Position numbers and translations under genes: made by a program. A stretch of 12,127 nucleotides of DNA, taken from contig JALHUQ010000244.1 of NCBI GenBank assembly GCA_022866645.1, positions 1 to 12,127 of the forward strand. Reading direction: 5' to 3'. The notes under the pieces are model-generated. The model saw nothing but the letters and a program-made list of their open reading frames with translations, was not told where the DNA came from and ran no database searches. Positions 11,974 to 12,127 of this stretch are shown one piece after another. The stretch's first letter is position 1, and every line of letters begins with the position of its first letter. The DNA is from Woeseiaceae bacterium. Lineage in GTDB: Bacteria > Pseudomonadota > Gammaproteobacteria > Steroidobacterales > Woeseiaceae.

Positions 11974-12074
11974 CGAACGACGGCTGTGGGTTGCGGTTTC
12001 AACCGATCGACGCAACACATTGGCTAAATCGTTCGGCCGGTGTTTCGAAGTCTAACGTTTCTCGCGGTCGTTCG
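11974..12074 (+). repeat. Intergenic repeat copy 13 (GGTTGCGG subfamily)
   Basis: Terminal arms CGAACGAC (11974-11981) and GTCGTTCG (12067-12074) pair perfectly over eight bases. TGGGTTGCGGTTTCAACCG (11987-12005) is identical to copy 11, and GTTGC (11990-11994) pairs with GCAAC (12012-12016). It is the last complete copy; the 53 bases beyond it hold no identifiable gene, although a minus-strand frame open to the edge ends with TGA at 12099-12097. Confidence 0.8.
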
Positions 12075-12127
12075 TTAAGTTGTCTGGCTACAGCGTTCAG
12101 TTTGTTCTGATGGATGTCAGACAGATC

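Noticed and set aside
43..12074. Repeats as a CRISPR array
   Set aside because: Units are 60-130 bp, imperfect, and separated by whole genes of 0.3-2.2 kb instead of short spacers of uniform length.
43..12074. Repeats as proven attC sites of a standard integron
   Set aside because: The layout fits, but most copies end GCGGACGT or similar followed by variable bases, and lack RYYYAAC on the left and GTTRRRY on the right. I keep the cassette idea as a hypothesis and do not call attC.
12075..12127. End of a further minus-strand gene at the right edge
   Set aside because: One frame stays open from the edge to a TGA at 12099-12097, but only nine codons are visible, too few to support a gene.

Overview
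The window looks like part of a chromosome from a Gram-negative bacterium, most likely a gammaproteobacterium. The evidence is two SPase II lipoproteins, an outer-membrane beta-barrel protein, Sec signal peptides and a mixed GC content. The genus cannot be fixed from the sequence. I see no tRNA, rRNA, CRISPR array, transposase or recombinase gene.

Twelve complete genes are present, eleven on the minus strand and one on the plus strand. From left to right they are: a GNAT acetyltransferase (215-637, -), a three-helix membrane protein (846-1202, -), an exported short-chain dehydrogenase (1407-2474, -), a zinc-ribbon membrane protein (2634-2912, -), a neuromedin-U-like outer-membrane protein (3044-3919, -), a YkvI-like LeuT-fold transporter (4309-5406, +), a lipoprotein prolyl oligopeptidase (5576-7807, -), a small exported protein (8205-8582, -), a lipoprotein proline iminopeptidase (8717-9745, -), a second three-helix membrane protein (9881-10267, -), an uncharacterised soluble protein with unusually high GC (10488-10865, -), and a DUF6090-like anchored protein (11084-11836, -). 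No two adjacent genes look like an operon; each sits alone. Ten of the twelve are exported or membrane proteins.

The most notable feature is between the genes. Every gap carries one copy of a 60-130 bp imperfectly palindromic repeat, and all copies lie in the same orientation. They occur at about 43-116, 700-829, 1242-1362, 2553-2626, 2920-3042, 4013-4134 (plus a degenerate second copy to 4196), 5461-5518, 7922-8043, 8664-8706 (right half only), 9769-9843, 10358-10448, 10950-11073 and 11974-12074. Read on the minus strand, each unit is one gene followed closely by one repeat, often within 1-15 bp of the stop codon. The single reversed gene (YkvI-like) is still flanked by repeats in the standard orientation, so the repeat belongs to the unit and not to the transcript. 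This is the layout of an integron gene-cassette array, yet the repeat ends (about ACGTCCGCTT on the left, AAGCGGACGT on the right) lack the canonical attC RYYYAAC and GTTRRRY core boxes in most copies. It is therefore either a divergent or decayed integron-type array or a different, undescribed cassette-like system.

The genes do not form one pathway. They read as a collection of independently acquired accessory functions biased towards the cell envelope, with mixed base composition. Two exported proline-specific peptidases are the only pair with obviously related activity.
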